Notes: a model not told the origin generated them from the letters alone. Positions 9,001 to 18,167 are shown, numbered from the stretch's first letter. The stretch: 64,000 bases of DNA from Verrucomicrobiales bacterium (GCA_027488845.1 JAIYBC010000055.1:141301-205300), one strand, 5' to 3'. Made by a program: numbers and translations.

Positions 9001-9040
9001 GGTTGAAGGGCTGAAAGGTTGAAGGGTTGAAGGGTTGAAG
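9001..9040. repeat. 8-bp tandem repeat, unit GGTTGAAG, 5 copies
   Basis: Five consecutive 8-bp units; the second is a variant (GGCTGAAA). It lies between the methyltransferase stop and the sigma-factor start. The same unit recurs in a degenerate array at 18096-18167, so this is a dispersed intergenic family rather than a chance run. Confidence 0.9.
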
Positions 9041-9150
9041 GGGGCAACGCTCGCTGAAACGGGCCTGTGCGGATCCTTCCAATCGGGGATGGAACGGGTC
9101 AGGCTTGGCCAGCGGTTGAATCCCTCGACGAGCCTTCCTTTCGAAGGCCC

Positions 9151-9903
9151 ATGGACCCAATGGAAACCGGCCCGCATCCTCCTGGAAATCCCCGGGAGTT
9201 CGTCACGACCCACTGGAGTGTCGTCGTCCATGCCGCGGATCCCGGCTCGCCTCGGTCGGCTGCGGCCCTGGAGCGTCTTTGCCGCGAATACTGGTTCCCC
9301 CTGTATGCCTTCGTCCGTCGGACCGGACTGCGACCGGAAGACGCTGCGGACCTGACCCAGGAGTTCTTCTCCCGGCTTCTGTCCGGAGGCGGGCTGGCGA
9401 CGGTTTCGCCCGAGAAGGGCCGGTTCCGGTCGTTTCTCATCGCATCGATCCGGAACCTGCTCTCCAACGAACGCGAACGGGCCCAATGCCTCAAGCGTGG
9501 TGGAGGTGTGCGGGCCTTCTCGATCGACGAAGCCGAGGCGGAAGGACGGTACCTGACGGAAGGCGTCGACGGATGCAGTCCCGACCTGCTCTTCGATCGC
9601 CATTGGGCGGAGTCGATCATCGCCCGGTCCCTTGCGCAGCTGAGGCGGGATTGCGACGGCGAGGACGGTTTGCGGCGCTTCGACGAGGTGAGGACGTTCC
9701 TCCTCGGGGAAAGGACGGAGGACACGGTCGCGGCGGCCGCGGCCCGCCTCGACATGAGCCTCCCTGCGACCAAGGCGCTGATCCACCGGCTGCGTCGCCG
9801 GTTTGCGGAACTCGTCCGCAACGAGGTGTCCCAGACCATGGATTCCCCGACATCGAGCGAGATCGACCGTGAAATCCGGGAGCTGTTCTCGGCGTTCGGC
9901 TGA
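9151..9903 (+). CDS. ECF-type RNA polymerase sigma factor (second copy)
   Basis: 250 residues from the ATG at 9151 ('MDPMETG'); 9160 is an equally possible start and an upstream ATG at 9067 gives an unlikely leader. Paralogue of the sigma factor at 2832-3560: same 'TTHWSVV', 'CREYWFPLYAFVRRTG', 'DLTQEFFSRLL' and 'SPEKGRFRSFL' region-2 landmarks, and a region-4 helix-turn-helix 'LDMSLPATKALIHRLRRRF'. It is followed 77 bp later by its own kinase-WD40 gene, repeating the arrangement at the left edge. Expected to recruit RNA polymerase to specific promoters, probably controlled by the partner kinase (inferred from genomic pairing). Confidence 0.88.
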   Translation: MDPMETGPHPPGNPREFVTTHWSVVVHAADPGSPRSAAALERLCREYWFPLYAFVRRTGLRPEDAADLTQEFFSRLLSGGGLATVSPEKGRFRSFLIASIRNLLSNERERAQCLKRGGGVRAFSIDEAEAEGRYLTEGVDGCSPDLLFDRHWAESIIARSLAQLRRDCDGEDGLRRFDEVRTFLLGERTEDTVAAAAARLDMSLPATKALIHRLRRRFAELVRNEVSQTMDSPTSSEIDREIRELFSAFG

Positions 9904-9922
9904 CCTTTCCCAAGCCGGATTC

Positions 9923-9946
9923 CGAAACCCCGCATCGAAACCCCGC
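9923..9946 (+). promoter_or_regulatory. 11-bp direct repeat between sigma and kinase genes
   Basis: CGAAACCCCGC occurs twice with a 2-bp spacer in the 77-bp gap between the sigma-factor stop and the kinase start. A 13-bp period places the two copies slightly more than one helix turn apart. It could be a protein-binding site or an ECF promoter element; function is not shown. Confidence 0.35.
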
Positions 9947-9980
9947 CGATCCTGTAGGACCCGGGTGTAGAAGCCGTTCC

Positions 9981-12900
9981 ATGACACCGGACTCCACCAA
10001 GTGCCCCGACTGCGGCCGGTTCCTGTCCACCTCCGCGTCGGAGGGATTGTGTCCACGATGCCTCTGGGAATCGCTGCTCGCGGGCGCGGAGGAGGCATCG
10101 GAAACGACGGAAGCGGCCTTGTCTCCGGGATCGGGTCTCGCGGACTACGAGGTGCTGGGGGAAATCGCCCGAGGTGGGATGGGTGTGGTGTACCGGGCGC
10201 GTCAACGGAGCCTGAACCGCGAGGTGGCACTCAAGATGGTCCTCCGGACCCGGTTGCCCGGGGAGGCTCCCATGCGGCGATTCCGGGCCGAGGCGGAGGC
10301 GGTCGCCGGATTGGAACACCGGCATGTGATCCCGATCCACGATGTCGGCGAGGACCAGGGGCGCCCGTTCTTCACCATGAAGCTGGTTCCGGGTGGAAGC
10401 CTGGCCGACCAGCTCGCGGACCGGCGCGCCGCCGGCAGGGGTTTCGAACCCGGCAGGGCTGCGGTCCTGATCTCCAAGGTGGCGCGGGCGGTCCACCACG
10501 CGCACCAGCGCGGCATCCTCCATCGGGACCTCAAGCCGGCCAACATCCTGATGGACGAGGACGGCGAGCCGTTGGTGTCCGACTTCGGGCTGGCCTTGCC
10601 CCTGGAGCCCGACCACCGCCTCACCCTCACCGGAGCCCTCGTGGGAACCCCGGCCTATCTGGCGCCGGAACAGGTGGAAAACGCCGAACGCCTGTCCACC
10701 GCGGTGGACGTCTACAGCCTCGGCGCGATCCTCTTCGAGCTGCTCTCCGGTTCCCCGCCGTTCTCGGGCCAGGGACTCCTTGAGGTGCTGCGCAAGGTGA
10801 CCCAGGAGGAACCCCGTCTCGATTGCGGGGACCGCGATCTCGAGACGATCTGCCTCAAGTGCCTCCGCAAGGAACCGGAAGGCCGGTACGCGTCGGCGGA
10901 GGCCCTGGCCGACGACCTCGACCGTTGGTCGCGCCATGAGCCCGTCCTCGCGCGACCCAGCAGCGGACCGGAGCGGCTGCGAAAATGGGCGCGTCGCAAT
11001 CCCGCCGCCGCACTGGGCCTTGGACTGGGTGTGCTCGCCGTCACGACGATCCTGGCCGTGCTCGCCATGGCCAACCGCGAGGTGGGCCTGCAACGGAACA
11101 CGGCCCGTCTGGAGGCGGGGAAAGCCCGGGCCGCGGCCGCACTTGCGGAACGGCTCCGGAGCGAGACCCGCCGTCAGCTCTACGCCGCGGACCTCCTTGT
11201 CGCGCAGCGATCCCTCGACGAAGGGAACCTCAAGCTGGCCCGCCGCATCGTGGAGTCCTACAGGCCCTCCACCAACCGGTTGGACGAAGGGACGGTGACG
11301 GAACACGAGGACCTCCGAGGCTTCGAATGGCGGCTCATCTGGAAGCGTTGCCAAGGCGATCCCCACACGCTCTTCCACCGCTTCCCGGATCCCGTCCAGT
11401 CGGTGACGCTTTCGGGCGACGGCCGACGTCTGGCCGTGGGCGGGCTCTCAGGACGGGTCTCGGTGTGGGACTTCCCCTCGCGTACGCAACTCTCCAGCTG
11501 GACCGTCTCGCAGGCTGCCGTCGAGAAGGTCAGCCTGACCCATTCGGGCGACCTGCTCGCCACCGCCGACGCCGACGGACGTACCCGCATCTGGGACACC
11601 GCGGCCTCGGCCGAGGTCTGGAGCCACCAGGGCCGGAATCCCCGGGGTGTCCAGATTTCGTCCGATGGACGATCCATCGGCGTCACCGAGGCGATTTCGA
11701 CCCGGGAAGGGCTGGTGTCGTGGGCCCGCGTGCTCGAATGGCGGACCGGAAGGGAACGACTCCGGTTGGGCCCCATCGCCGAGTTCGAATCGTTCACCCC
11801 GGATGGCACGGGCGCCCTGGTCTCCCGTCATCGCGACATCGGCACCGAATGGTGGGAACTCGACCGGGACCGTCGGGTCCGCGTGGTCCCCGAGAACAAC
11901 GGATGCCTGGCCGTTTCCGGCGACGGCCGGTGGTTCGCCTCCTCGGGCATGGAGAAGGGGGTTCTCCTCGGTTCCCTTGTCCCAGACCTCAATTCCGCAT
12001 GGCTGAAGATGAAGGCCTCCAGCAGCGAGTCGCTGGCGTTCTCGCCGGATGGGCACTGGCTCGCGAAGTCGGGACAGGACCAAACCCTCCAGGTTTGGAA
12101 TCTCCGGGAAGGCCGCATGGAACGTCGACTGGTGGGACACACCGACTCGGTGACCTCCGTCGCGTTCTCTCCCGACGGGCGATGGTTGGTGAGCGGTGGA
12201 AAGGATCGGGAGGTCCTGCTCTGGCCGATTCCGTTCACCCAGGATGGGATGGTCATCACCAACATCTGGCCGCCGTACGCCGTGGATGCCGGTGGCTCTC
12301 TGCTTGCCGCCCAAGAGGAACCCGTTCGAAGGATGCGGAAGAATGGACGCATCTGGGGACTCAATCCCGGGAAGCCTCCGCTTTCCGGGTTTCCAACCGG
12401 CGGACTGGTTCCTGTCGGCTTCCGCGGCGATGGAACGGAACTGTGGTGCGTGGGACGGGGCGACGACGGGGGAAGTCTTAGGCTCGTGAGTTGGGATCCG
12501 ACCCGCCCGGATCCATTGGACCGGACCTTGGTGCTGCCTGTCGGACAAACGGATGTCTTTGCCGCCACCGCCTTGGATCCTTTGGGCACAAAGCTTGCGG
12601 TGTGGAATCATGTCCATCCCGACATCGAGCTCTTCGATCTCACCAGGGGAGCGCGTATCGGCCGTTTTCGGACTCCCGACGGTTCCCCTCCCGGGGAACC
12701 GACCGTCTTCCATCCAAGCGGACGGAAACTGCTGAGCATCGTGAGGCCGAATGGCCTTTGGCTCTGGGACCTTGAGAATCCGGAACGCAGTGTCCGAGGC
12801 AAGGTGGACACCCTCTCGATCGGGAGTCCGGTTTTCTCGCCGGAAGGAGACACGGTCGTGGTTCCTTGCGCGGACCATGGTATCCGGATCCTTGAAACTT

Positions 12901-13178
12901 CGTCGTTGGCCGAGAAGGGGATCCTCCTCGGCCACCAGCATGCGGTCGACGCGGTCGCGTTTTCGTCGGACGGCCGGACGCTCGCGGCCTGCTCGAGCGC
13001 GGGCGAGGTGAAGCTCTGGAGTTGGCCCGCCCGCCGGGAAGCCGCGACAGTGGTCGGCGGCGGCGTGTACGCGTTCGTGCGTTTCGCAGAGAACGACAAC
13101 ACGCTGGTGCTGGGCGGGTGGGGTGCCGCCTTGGTGATCCGGATTCCGCCCATGGAAGCCGCCACCCCCTTGGAATAG
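9981..13178 (+). CDS. Ser/Thr protein kinase with C-terminal WD40 repeats
   Basis: 1065 residues, complete. A zinc ribbon (Cys8-x2-Cys11, Cys24-x2-Cys27) precedes a Hanks-type kinase at about 56-315 with glycine loop 'GGMGVVY', Lys85, HRDLKPAN (Asp183), DFG 201-203 and 'GTPAYLAPE'. A single transmembrane helix at about 341-363 is followed by WD40-type repeats to the end, with clear blades such as 'SVTSVAFSPDGRWLVSGG' and 'AVDAVAFSSDGRTLAACS'. All catalytic residues are present. Topology would put the kinase in the cytoplasm and the propeller across the membrane. Paralogous to the partial kinase at 1-2835; both follow an ECF sigma gene, so sigma-kinase partnership is likely but unproven. Confidence 0.92.
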   Translation: MTPDSTKCPDCGRFLSTSASEGLCPRCLWESLLAGAEEASETTEAALSPGSGLADYEVLGEIARGGMGVVYRARQRSLNREVALKMVLRTRLPGEAPMRRFRAEAEAVAGLEHRHVIPIHDVGEDQGRPFFTMKLVPGGSLADQLADRRAAGRGFEPGRAAVLISKVARAVHHAHQRGILHRDLKPANILMDEDGEPLVSDFGLALPLEPDHRLTLTGALVGTPAYLAPEQVENAERLSTAVDVYSLGAILFELLSGSPPFSGQGLLEVLRKVTQEEPRLDCGDRDLETICLKCLRKEPEGRYASAEALADDLDRWSRHEPVLARPSSGPERLRKWARRNPAAALGLGLGVLAVTTILAVLAMANREVGLQRNTARLEAGKARAAAALAERLRSETRRQLYAADLLVAQRSLDEGNLKLARRIVESYRPSTNRLDEGTVTEHEDLRGFEWRLIWKRCQGDPHTLFHRFPDPVQSVTLSGDGRRLAVGGLSGRVSVWDFPSRTQLSSWTVSQAAVEKVSLTHSGDLLATADADGRTRIWDTAASAEVWSHQGRNPRGVQISSDGRSIGVTEAISTREGLVSWARVLEWRTGRERLRLGPIAEFESFTPDGTGALVSRHRDIGTEWWELDRDRRVRVVPENNGCLAVSGDGRWFASSGMEKGVLLGSLVPDLNSAWLKMKASSSESLAFSPDGHWLAKSGQDQTLQVWNLREGRMERRLVGHTDSVTSVAFSPDGRWLVSGGKDREVLLWPIPFTQDGMVITNIWPPYAVDAGGSLLAAQEEPVRRMRKNGRIWGLNPGKPPLSGFPTGGLVPVGFRGDGTELWCVGRGDDGGSLRLVSWDPTRPDPLDRTLVLPVGQTDVFAATALDPLGTKLAVWNHVHPDIELFDLTRGARIGRFRTPDGSPPGEPTVFHPSGRKLLSIVRPNGLWLWDLENPERSVRGKVDTLSIGSPVFSPEGDTVVVPCADHGIRILETSSLAEKGILLGHQHAVDAVAFSSDGRTLAACSSAGEVKLWSWPARREAATVVGGGVYAFVRFAENDNTLVLGGWGAALVIRIPPMEAATPLE

Positions 13179-13401
13179 GAACGCATTTCCAGTGGCTGGA
13201 AGGGCGCCTGCGGCCGTCCGTGCCGCAGTCCGGATCCTCGCCGACTTGTCCCGGAGGTGGCTTGGCACCCCTCCGCTCCGGTTTGCGGGCCCAGCGGGCA
13301 AACGGAGGTTTCTTGGGAATGCCGTCGGTTCCGCCGATGGCCTCGGGATTTTCCGCATCCTTTCCTGCCGTTTCCTTTTTGGACTCCGAGGAACCCAAAC
13401 C

Positions 13402-16400
13402 ATGAAAGTCCAAAGAGCCCTCTTCCACATCGCCCAGATGCCAAGGCTTCTGGCGGCGATCGCCGCATTCGCCTGTGTGCTCCTGTCGGGTTCCCTCCAT
13501 GGGGCCCGGTTTATCAAAGAATCCGATCTGGACCGGGCCAAGGGGGCCGGTGGCCCGCCTGTCTCATGTTTCCCAGGGGAGGACTGGGCTGCGCACGAAA
13601 CCAACCGGATCTGGACCGCCACTGCCGCCAACGAGGACGGCTCATTCCTCGTGGCCACCGCCAATGGGGACTTCGTCTACACTTCCACGGACCATGGGAT
13701 GACATGGGTCCCGCAGACCGGAAGCGGCAGTCGGGGTTGGTGGGCCGTGGCGACATCCTCCTCGGGACAGCACGTCATCGGCGCCGTCACCCATGCGCAA
13801 CTCCACGTTTCCCACGACTTCGGGGTCACCTGGACCGCCACCGAATCCGCCCGGCCGTGGCAGGCCGTCGCGATGTCCGCGAACGGGTCGAGACTCCTGG
13901 CTGCGACCGACAACGGATCGCTCTACACCTCGGACGATTCCGGTGCGACCTGGACGGCCCGGATCTTCGCACCCCACTGGCGGAGCGTGGCGATGTCCGC
14001 TTCCGGCATGGTCCAAGTGGCCGGCGACATGGGGGGATTCGTCTACCTTTCGACCGACGCCGGGCTGACCTGGTCGCCGCAGACGTCTCTCGGTACCGGC
14101 AATTGGCTGCATGTGGCCTGTTCCTCCGACGGCATCCACGTGGCGGCCGCGGCCTTCAACGGAATCCTCTACCTTTCGCACGACTCCGGCGCCACCTGGG
14201 TCCAGGGCCAGCCGTTCAACTCATGGCATGCGCTTTCCATGTCCGGCAGCGGCAGCCAGATCGTGGCCGCGGCCTTCAACGGCCGGATCTACGTGTCCAA
14301 CGACTTCGGCGTCATCTGGACCCAGACCGAATCGACCCGCAACTGGCATGGTCTCGCGATGTCCGGGGACGGCAGCATCATCCTGGCCGCGGACTACGGT
14401 GGGCAGCTCCACACCTCGGAATGCCAGCGGGCGTTGGAGGTCGTCTGTCCTGCGGATTTCAGCGTGGAATGCGGAGTGGCCTGGGAATTCGGCATTCCCA
14501 CGGCCAGCTGGAACTGCGGCGGGAACGTCACGATCGTTGAAGCCGGCACGGTCACCAACGGCCTTTGCCCTCGGGTGGTGACCCGGACCTGGGCGGTGTC
14601 CGACCCGTGCGGGAACACGAACCGATGCCAGCAGTCGGTGACGATCCTCGAGCTCCGCCCTCCGGTGTTCCAGGGGGCCACCAACCGGGTGGTGCCCTGC
14701 GGAACCGCATGGGACTTCGAGACACCGTCCGTCTCCACGGCCTGCGGCGGGACCAACGTTTCCCTGCGGATCGTCACGACCTCCACCAACGGCGTCTGTC
14801 CGGTGACCTTCATCCGGACCTGGGAAGCCATGGACCTCTGCGGCAATGTCTCCACTTTCAGCCAGTCGGTGCAGATCGTGGACGTGGCTCCGCCCGTGAT
14901 GGAATGCGGTCCTGACAGGATCGAGGTTCCGCTGGGACCGAACTGCAAGCTGGTGATCCCGGAGCTCCGTCCCTTCGCCAAGGACAACTGCACACCGGAG
15001 GAATTCCTGGCCTATTCCCAGGATCCGCCTGCGGGGACGGTCGTGGATGGACCGTGCAGGCTGGTCTCCGTGAGGGTCACCGACCTCTGCGGGAACTTCG
15101 CCCGCTGCCAGGTGACGGTTTGCGGCAAGGACAGCACGCCGCCCCAACTGGACTGCCCGAGGGTCATTGAGGTCTCCGGTTGCGAGGTCCCCGAGGTCTT
15201 CCGGCGTGTGAGGGCCGTCGACAACTGCACGTCGGAAAGCGACCTGCACTGGAGCCAGAGCCCCCCGGCCGGGACACCGATCGCCCCGGGTGTCACCTCG
15301 GTGACCGTCACGGTGACCGACGCCGCCGGCAACACCAGCTCCTGCACGATCCCCATTGCGCTCGACGCGACCCACTCCTTCCTCGATCGCCTGTTCAACA
15401 CCGGGGTCGATCCCAACCGTGTCGTCCTGCCCAACTACAGCGTCGATCCCCACTTCGAGCTGTCGCTGGTGCCGGCGGGTACGCCGACCACACCGGGCTA
15501 TTACCAGTTTCCGGATGCGGTGGCGGTGAATGCCCCGTGGGGATTCCTGGGTTCGTCGGCCTCGAAGTGGATCCGTCCCGGCATCCTCAGCTCCAGGTAT
15601 CCGATCGGCGAATACCTCTACAGCACCCGCTTCGTCCTGCCGCCCGGAGTCGATCCGGCGACCGCCTCCATCTCGGGACGATGGGCCGCGGATGACCAGG
15701 CGCAGATGTTCCTCAACGGACTCAACCACACCGATTTCGTCGCCTCCATCGCCACCGCTCCACCCGCCGGATTCTCCGGCTGGACCCCGTTCCAACTCCA
15801 CGGGGGACTCGTCGCCTTCCCGGCAACCAACATCCTCCACCTTCGGGTGAGGAACCTGGATTCGGTCCGCGGTCACACCGGTGTCCGGCTGGAGTTCAGA
15901 GAAGCGATCGTCGGTTGCCACGACTGTGCACCTCCGACGATCACGGTGTCACCGCGGTCGCGTTGGCGGCCGTGGTCCGGGGTCGCGACGATGTCGGTCG
16001 GCGTCTCTGGAACCCCGACCCTGACCTACCAGTGGTACTTCAACGGCCAGCCTCTCACCAACGGTGGCGCCATCTCCGGTGCGACCAGTGCCAACCTCGT
16101 GGTGTCGCCGCTTCAGTTCTCGCATTCCGGACAGTATTCGGTGGTGGTCTCGAACGCCTGCGGCACGGCACGGAGCCGGCCCGCCGCGCTCCGTGTCTAT
16201 CGTCGGTTCACCTGGAATTGGGGCTGGTGGACGGGTTCGTTGAACGGCCGTCTGCTCGCCGCGCTGCACGGTTCCGAGCTCGGGGGTTCCGAGTCGACGG
16301 CCCCGGGGAATGCAACGGGTTCCAGTGAGGAGTTCGGGCTGCCTCCGCTCCACGGCCAGGCGGCTCCGGTGTTCCAACCCGGTGCCTCCTCCGGTGGCGA

Positions 16401-17154
16401 CGGCTGGCGGATCCCGAGGGATGGATCGGCTGCCGGCTACTCCCTGCTGATGGACCTCCACGCCTCGGCTTCCACCAACGGATCCCGCGTCCTTTTCGTC
16501 CTGCCCTACACGGCGGGCAAATCGGGCGCGCCGGTCCACCTGGTGCTTGGGTCGGATCTTCGGCTTCGCCTCACCCGCCGCGGCGAAGGCGGCATGGAGG
16601 TCGACTTGATGCCCCCTTTGACCCTCGACGGTGCCGGGTGGAACCGAGTGGGTCTGGTACGCTCCGCATCCATGGACCCCGTTGGCGGACCGCGACTGGG
16701 TGTCTACCTGAACGGCCGGCCCGCGGGGGAGGTTCGGAACCTGCCCTCGATTTCGACCTCAGGTCCGGATGGGGGCCTGTTGTTCCCAGCCGGTTCCGAG
16801 GAGACCGGTGATCTCTTCGTCTCGGGAATCCAGTTTCATGAGAAGGCGCTGCCCCCGGAATGGTTCCTGGGTCTCGGTGCGCCCAACGAATCGGAATTGG
16901 GCTCGCTGCAGTCCGGCCCCGCGGATCCCACACCCATGCTGCGTGGCTCGATGTCCGGGGGGATCCTGAAGTTGGACTGGATGGGGGAAACCAGCCGTCT
17001 CCAGGAGACTTCGGACCTGGCTTCCGGGGAATGGCGGGATTCGGAACTGCCGTTCTGGTCGGACGAAGGCGCCTTCGGGATCCGGACCCGTTCGGAAGCG
17101 ATACCGGACGCCGCGAATGGCATCCGCTACTTCCGCCTCATCGCCCCCCGCTGA
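13402..17154 (+). CDS. Secreted multidomain protein: Asp-box propeller, Cys-rich HYR-like modules, Ig-like and LamG-like domains
   Basis: 1250 residues from the ATG at 13402, which has a GAGGA about 10 bp upstream and begins a signal peptide ('LLAAIAAFACVLLSG'). Residues about 50-345 hold six Asp boxes (S-x-D-x-G-x-T-W, for example 'SDDSGATW', 'SHDSGATW') typical of BNR/sialidase-type propellers. Next come Cys-rich repeats with 'DLCGN' and 'DNCT' motifs resembling HYR modules, a beta-sandwich with 'GRWAADDQAQMFLNG', an Ig-like domain ('LTYQWYFNGQPL ... HSGQYSVVVSN') and a LamG/concanavalin-like C-terminus. Likely an extracellular or surface adhesion or polymer-binding protein. No catalytic site or sorting motif is evident. 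Confidence 0.85.
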   Translation: MKVQRALFHIAQMPRLLAAIAAFACVLLSGSLHGARFIKESDLDRAKGAGGPPVSCFPGEDWAAHETNRIWTATAANEDGSFLVATANGDFVYTSTDHGMTWVPQTGSGSRGWWAVATSSSGQHVIGAVTHAQLHVSHDFGVTWTATESARPWQAVAMSANGSRLLAATDNGSLYTSDDSGATWTARIFAPHWRSVAMSASGMVQVAGDMGGFVYLSTDAGLTWSPQTSLGTGNWLHVACSSDGIHVAAAAFNGILYLSHDSGATWVQGQPFNSWHALSMSGSGSQIVAAAFNGRIYVSNDFGVIWTQTESTRNWHGLAMSGDGSIILAADYGGQLHTSECQRALEVVCPADFSVECGVAWEFGIPTASWNCGGNVTIVEAGTVTNGLCPRVVTRTWAVSDPCGNTNRCQQSVTILELRPPVFQGATNRVVPCGTAWDFETPSVSTACGGTNVSLRIVTTSTNGVCPVTFIRTWEAMDLCGNVSTFSQSVQIVDVAPPVMECGPDRIEVPLGPNCKLVIPELRPFAKDNCTPEEFLAYSQDPPAGTVVDGPCRLVSVRVTDLCGNFARCQVTVCGKDSTPPQLDCPRVIEVSGCEVPEVFRRVRAVDNCTSESDLHWSQSPPAGTPIAPGVTSVTVTVTDAAGNTSSCTIPIALDATHSFLDRLFNTGVDPNRVVLPNYSVDPHFELSLVPAGTPTTPGYYQFPDAVAVNAPWGFLGSSASKWIRPGILSSRYPIGEYLYSTRFVLPPGVDPATASISGRWAADDQAQMFLNGLNHTDFVASIATAPPAGFSGWTPFQLHGGLVAFPATNILHLRVRNLDSVRGHTGVRLEFREAIVGCHDCAPPTITVSPRSRWRPWSGVATMSVGVSGTPTLTYQWYFNGQPLTNGGAISGATSANLVVSPLQFSHSGQYSVVVSNACGTARSRPAALRVYRRFTWNWGWWTGSLNGRLLAALHGSELGGSESTAPGNATGSSEEFGLPPLHGQAAPVFQPGASSGGDGWRIPRDGSAAGYSLLMDLHASASTNGSRVLFVLPYTAGKSGAPVHLVLGSDLRLRLTRRGEGGMEVDLMPPLTLDGAGWNRVGLVRSASMDPVGGPRLGVYLNGRPAGEVRNLPSISTSGPDGGLLFPAGSEETGDLFVSGIQFHEKALPPEWFLGLGAPNESELGSLQSGPADPTPMLRGSMSGGILKLDWMGETSRLQETSDLASGEWRDSELPFWSDEGAFGIRTRSEAIPDAANGIRYFRLIAPR

Positions 17155-17193
17155 GTCGGACGCGCCTTCGGCGGGCCATCCGCCGGGCCGTTT

Positions 17194-17224
17194 CGGGTGT
17201 CGGTGGTGAAGGCACCGACACCCG
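17194..17224. terminator. Strong hairpin between convergent genes
   Basis: Perfect 12-bp stem (CGGGTGTCGGTG with CACCGACACCCG) and 7-nt loop, in the 85-bp gap between the stops of the secreted protein and hemQ. No U-tract follows on either strand, so it is a candidate bidirectional 3'-end structure rather than a classical intrinsic terminator. Confidence 0.6.
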
Positions 17225-17239
17225 ACGGTTCGTCATCCG

Positions 17240-18058
17240 TCAGGCGGCCCCGAGGCGCAGGTGCGACCAGAGGGCCGCCGGTTGCAGCCGAAGGTTGATG
17301 TAGAACGGGCCGAACTCGCCGAAGCGGGCGCTGACCTCGTCGAAGCGCATCTCGTACACGATGCTCTTCACGTCGTCCAAGCGGTGCGCCAGCAGCGTCA
17401 CGCCCCATTCCCAGTCGTCGATGCCGGTCGAGCCGGTGATCAGTTGGCTGATCTTCCCGGCGTACTTGCGTCCGGTGCGCGCGTGGGTGCCCATGAGCTT
17501 CTTCCGGGCGTCGAAGTCGAGGGAGTACCAGTTGTCCGGCCCCGAACGCTTCTTGTTCATCGGGTAGAAGCAGAGGATCTCCCAATCCTCCATCTCCGGG
17601 TTCAGCCGGTAGAACTTGGCGTCTTCGTTCCGCTTCTTCGCGGCCTCCAAGGCGGCATCGAACTCCGGGGTGCCCGGGGCGAGTTTCCGTTCGCCGTGCT
17701 CGATCATCCGCCGCAGGTCGTCGTCGGTCGCCACGTACTCCGGAAGTTCCGTGACGCTCAGGTAGGAATAGACGGTGGAGACGGTGCCCGGCGGAAAGAC
17801 GGACTCGAGGTCCCGATGCAGTTCGCCCAAACCGTCCAGGGTGGCGTGGAACAGGACGAAGCCGAGGTCCGCCTTGCCGCCGACGTTGGCCAGGGTCATC
17901 AGCCTCGGATGCGCCGGTCCGGGGAATCGGGCGCAAAGGGATTCCAGCCGGGCCAGGGCGGCCGCGGATTCCCCAGACGGCAATGCGCTCCACCGGACCC
18001 GGTCGACGCGGAGGAACAGGTGCATCACATGGATGCCTTGGTTCAATGGGATCGGCAT
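17240..18058 (-). CDS. hemQ: Coproheme decarboxylase (HemQ/ChdC, chlorite dismutase family)
   Basis: 272-residue heme-pathway enzyme that converts Fe-coproporphyrin III (coproheme) to heme b with peroxide, the last step of the coproporphyrin-dependent route. The C-terminal half is nearly diagnostic: 'CFYPMNKKR', 'DNWYSLD', 'GRKYAGK', 'DDWEWGVTL' and 'EMRFDEVSARFGEFG'. By spacing, Tyr165, Lys169, Trp177 and proximal His192 occupy the Listeria HemQ Tyr147/Lys151/Trp159/His174 positions. The start at 18058 gives the usual family length; the longer frame would translate the upstream repeat array. It is divergent from the MBL-fold gene. hemA and hemC lie 30 kb away in this window; hemH and hemY are not seen. 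Confidence 0.92.
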   Translation of the reverse strand: MPIPLNQGIHVMHLFLRVDRVRWSALPSGESAAALARLESLCARFPGPAHPRLMTLANVGGKADLGFVLFHATLDGLGELHRDLESVFPPGTVSTVYSYLSVTELPEYVATDDDLRRMIEHGERKLAPGTPEFDAALEAAKKRNEDAKFYRLNPEMEDWEILCFYPMNKKRSGPDNWYSLDFDARKKLMGTHARTGRKYAGKISQLITGSTGIDDWEWGVTLLAHRLDDVKSIVYEMRFDEVSARFGEFGPFYINLRLQPAALWSHLRLGAA

Positions 18059-18095
18059 GGTCCGAGGATGAAGGCGGAGAGGGGAGGGGGGAAGG

Positions 18096-18167
18096 GTTGA
18101 AGGGGGGAAAGGTGGATGGGTTGAAGGGTTAAGAGGTTGAAGCGGTGAAGGGTTGAAGGGTTGAAGG
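18096..18167. repeat. Degenerate 8-bp tandem repeat, unit GTTGAAGG, 9 copies
   Basis: Nine in-register 8-bp units (for example GTTGAAGG, GTTAAGAG, GTTGAAGC, GGTGAAGG), four of them perfect, filling most of the 179-bp divergent promoter region between hemQ and the MBL-fold gene. It is the same unit, rotated, as at 9001-9040. Confidence 0.88.

Noticed and set aside
9001-9040. CRISPR array
   Set aside because: Units are 8 bp and contiguous with no unique spacers; no cas genes in the window.
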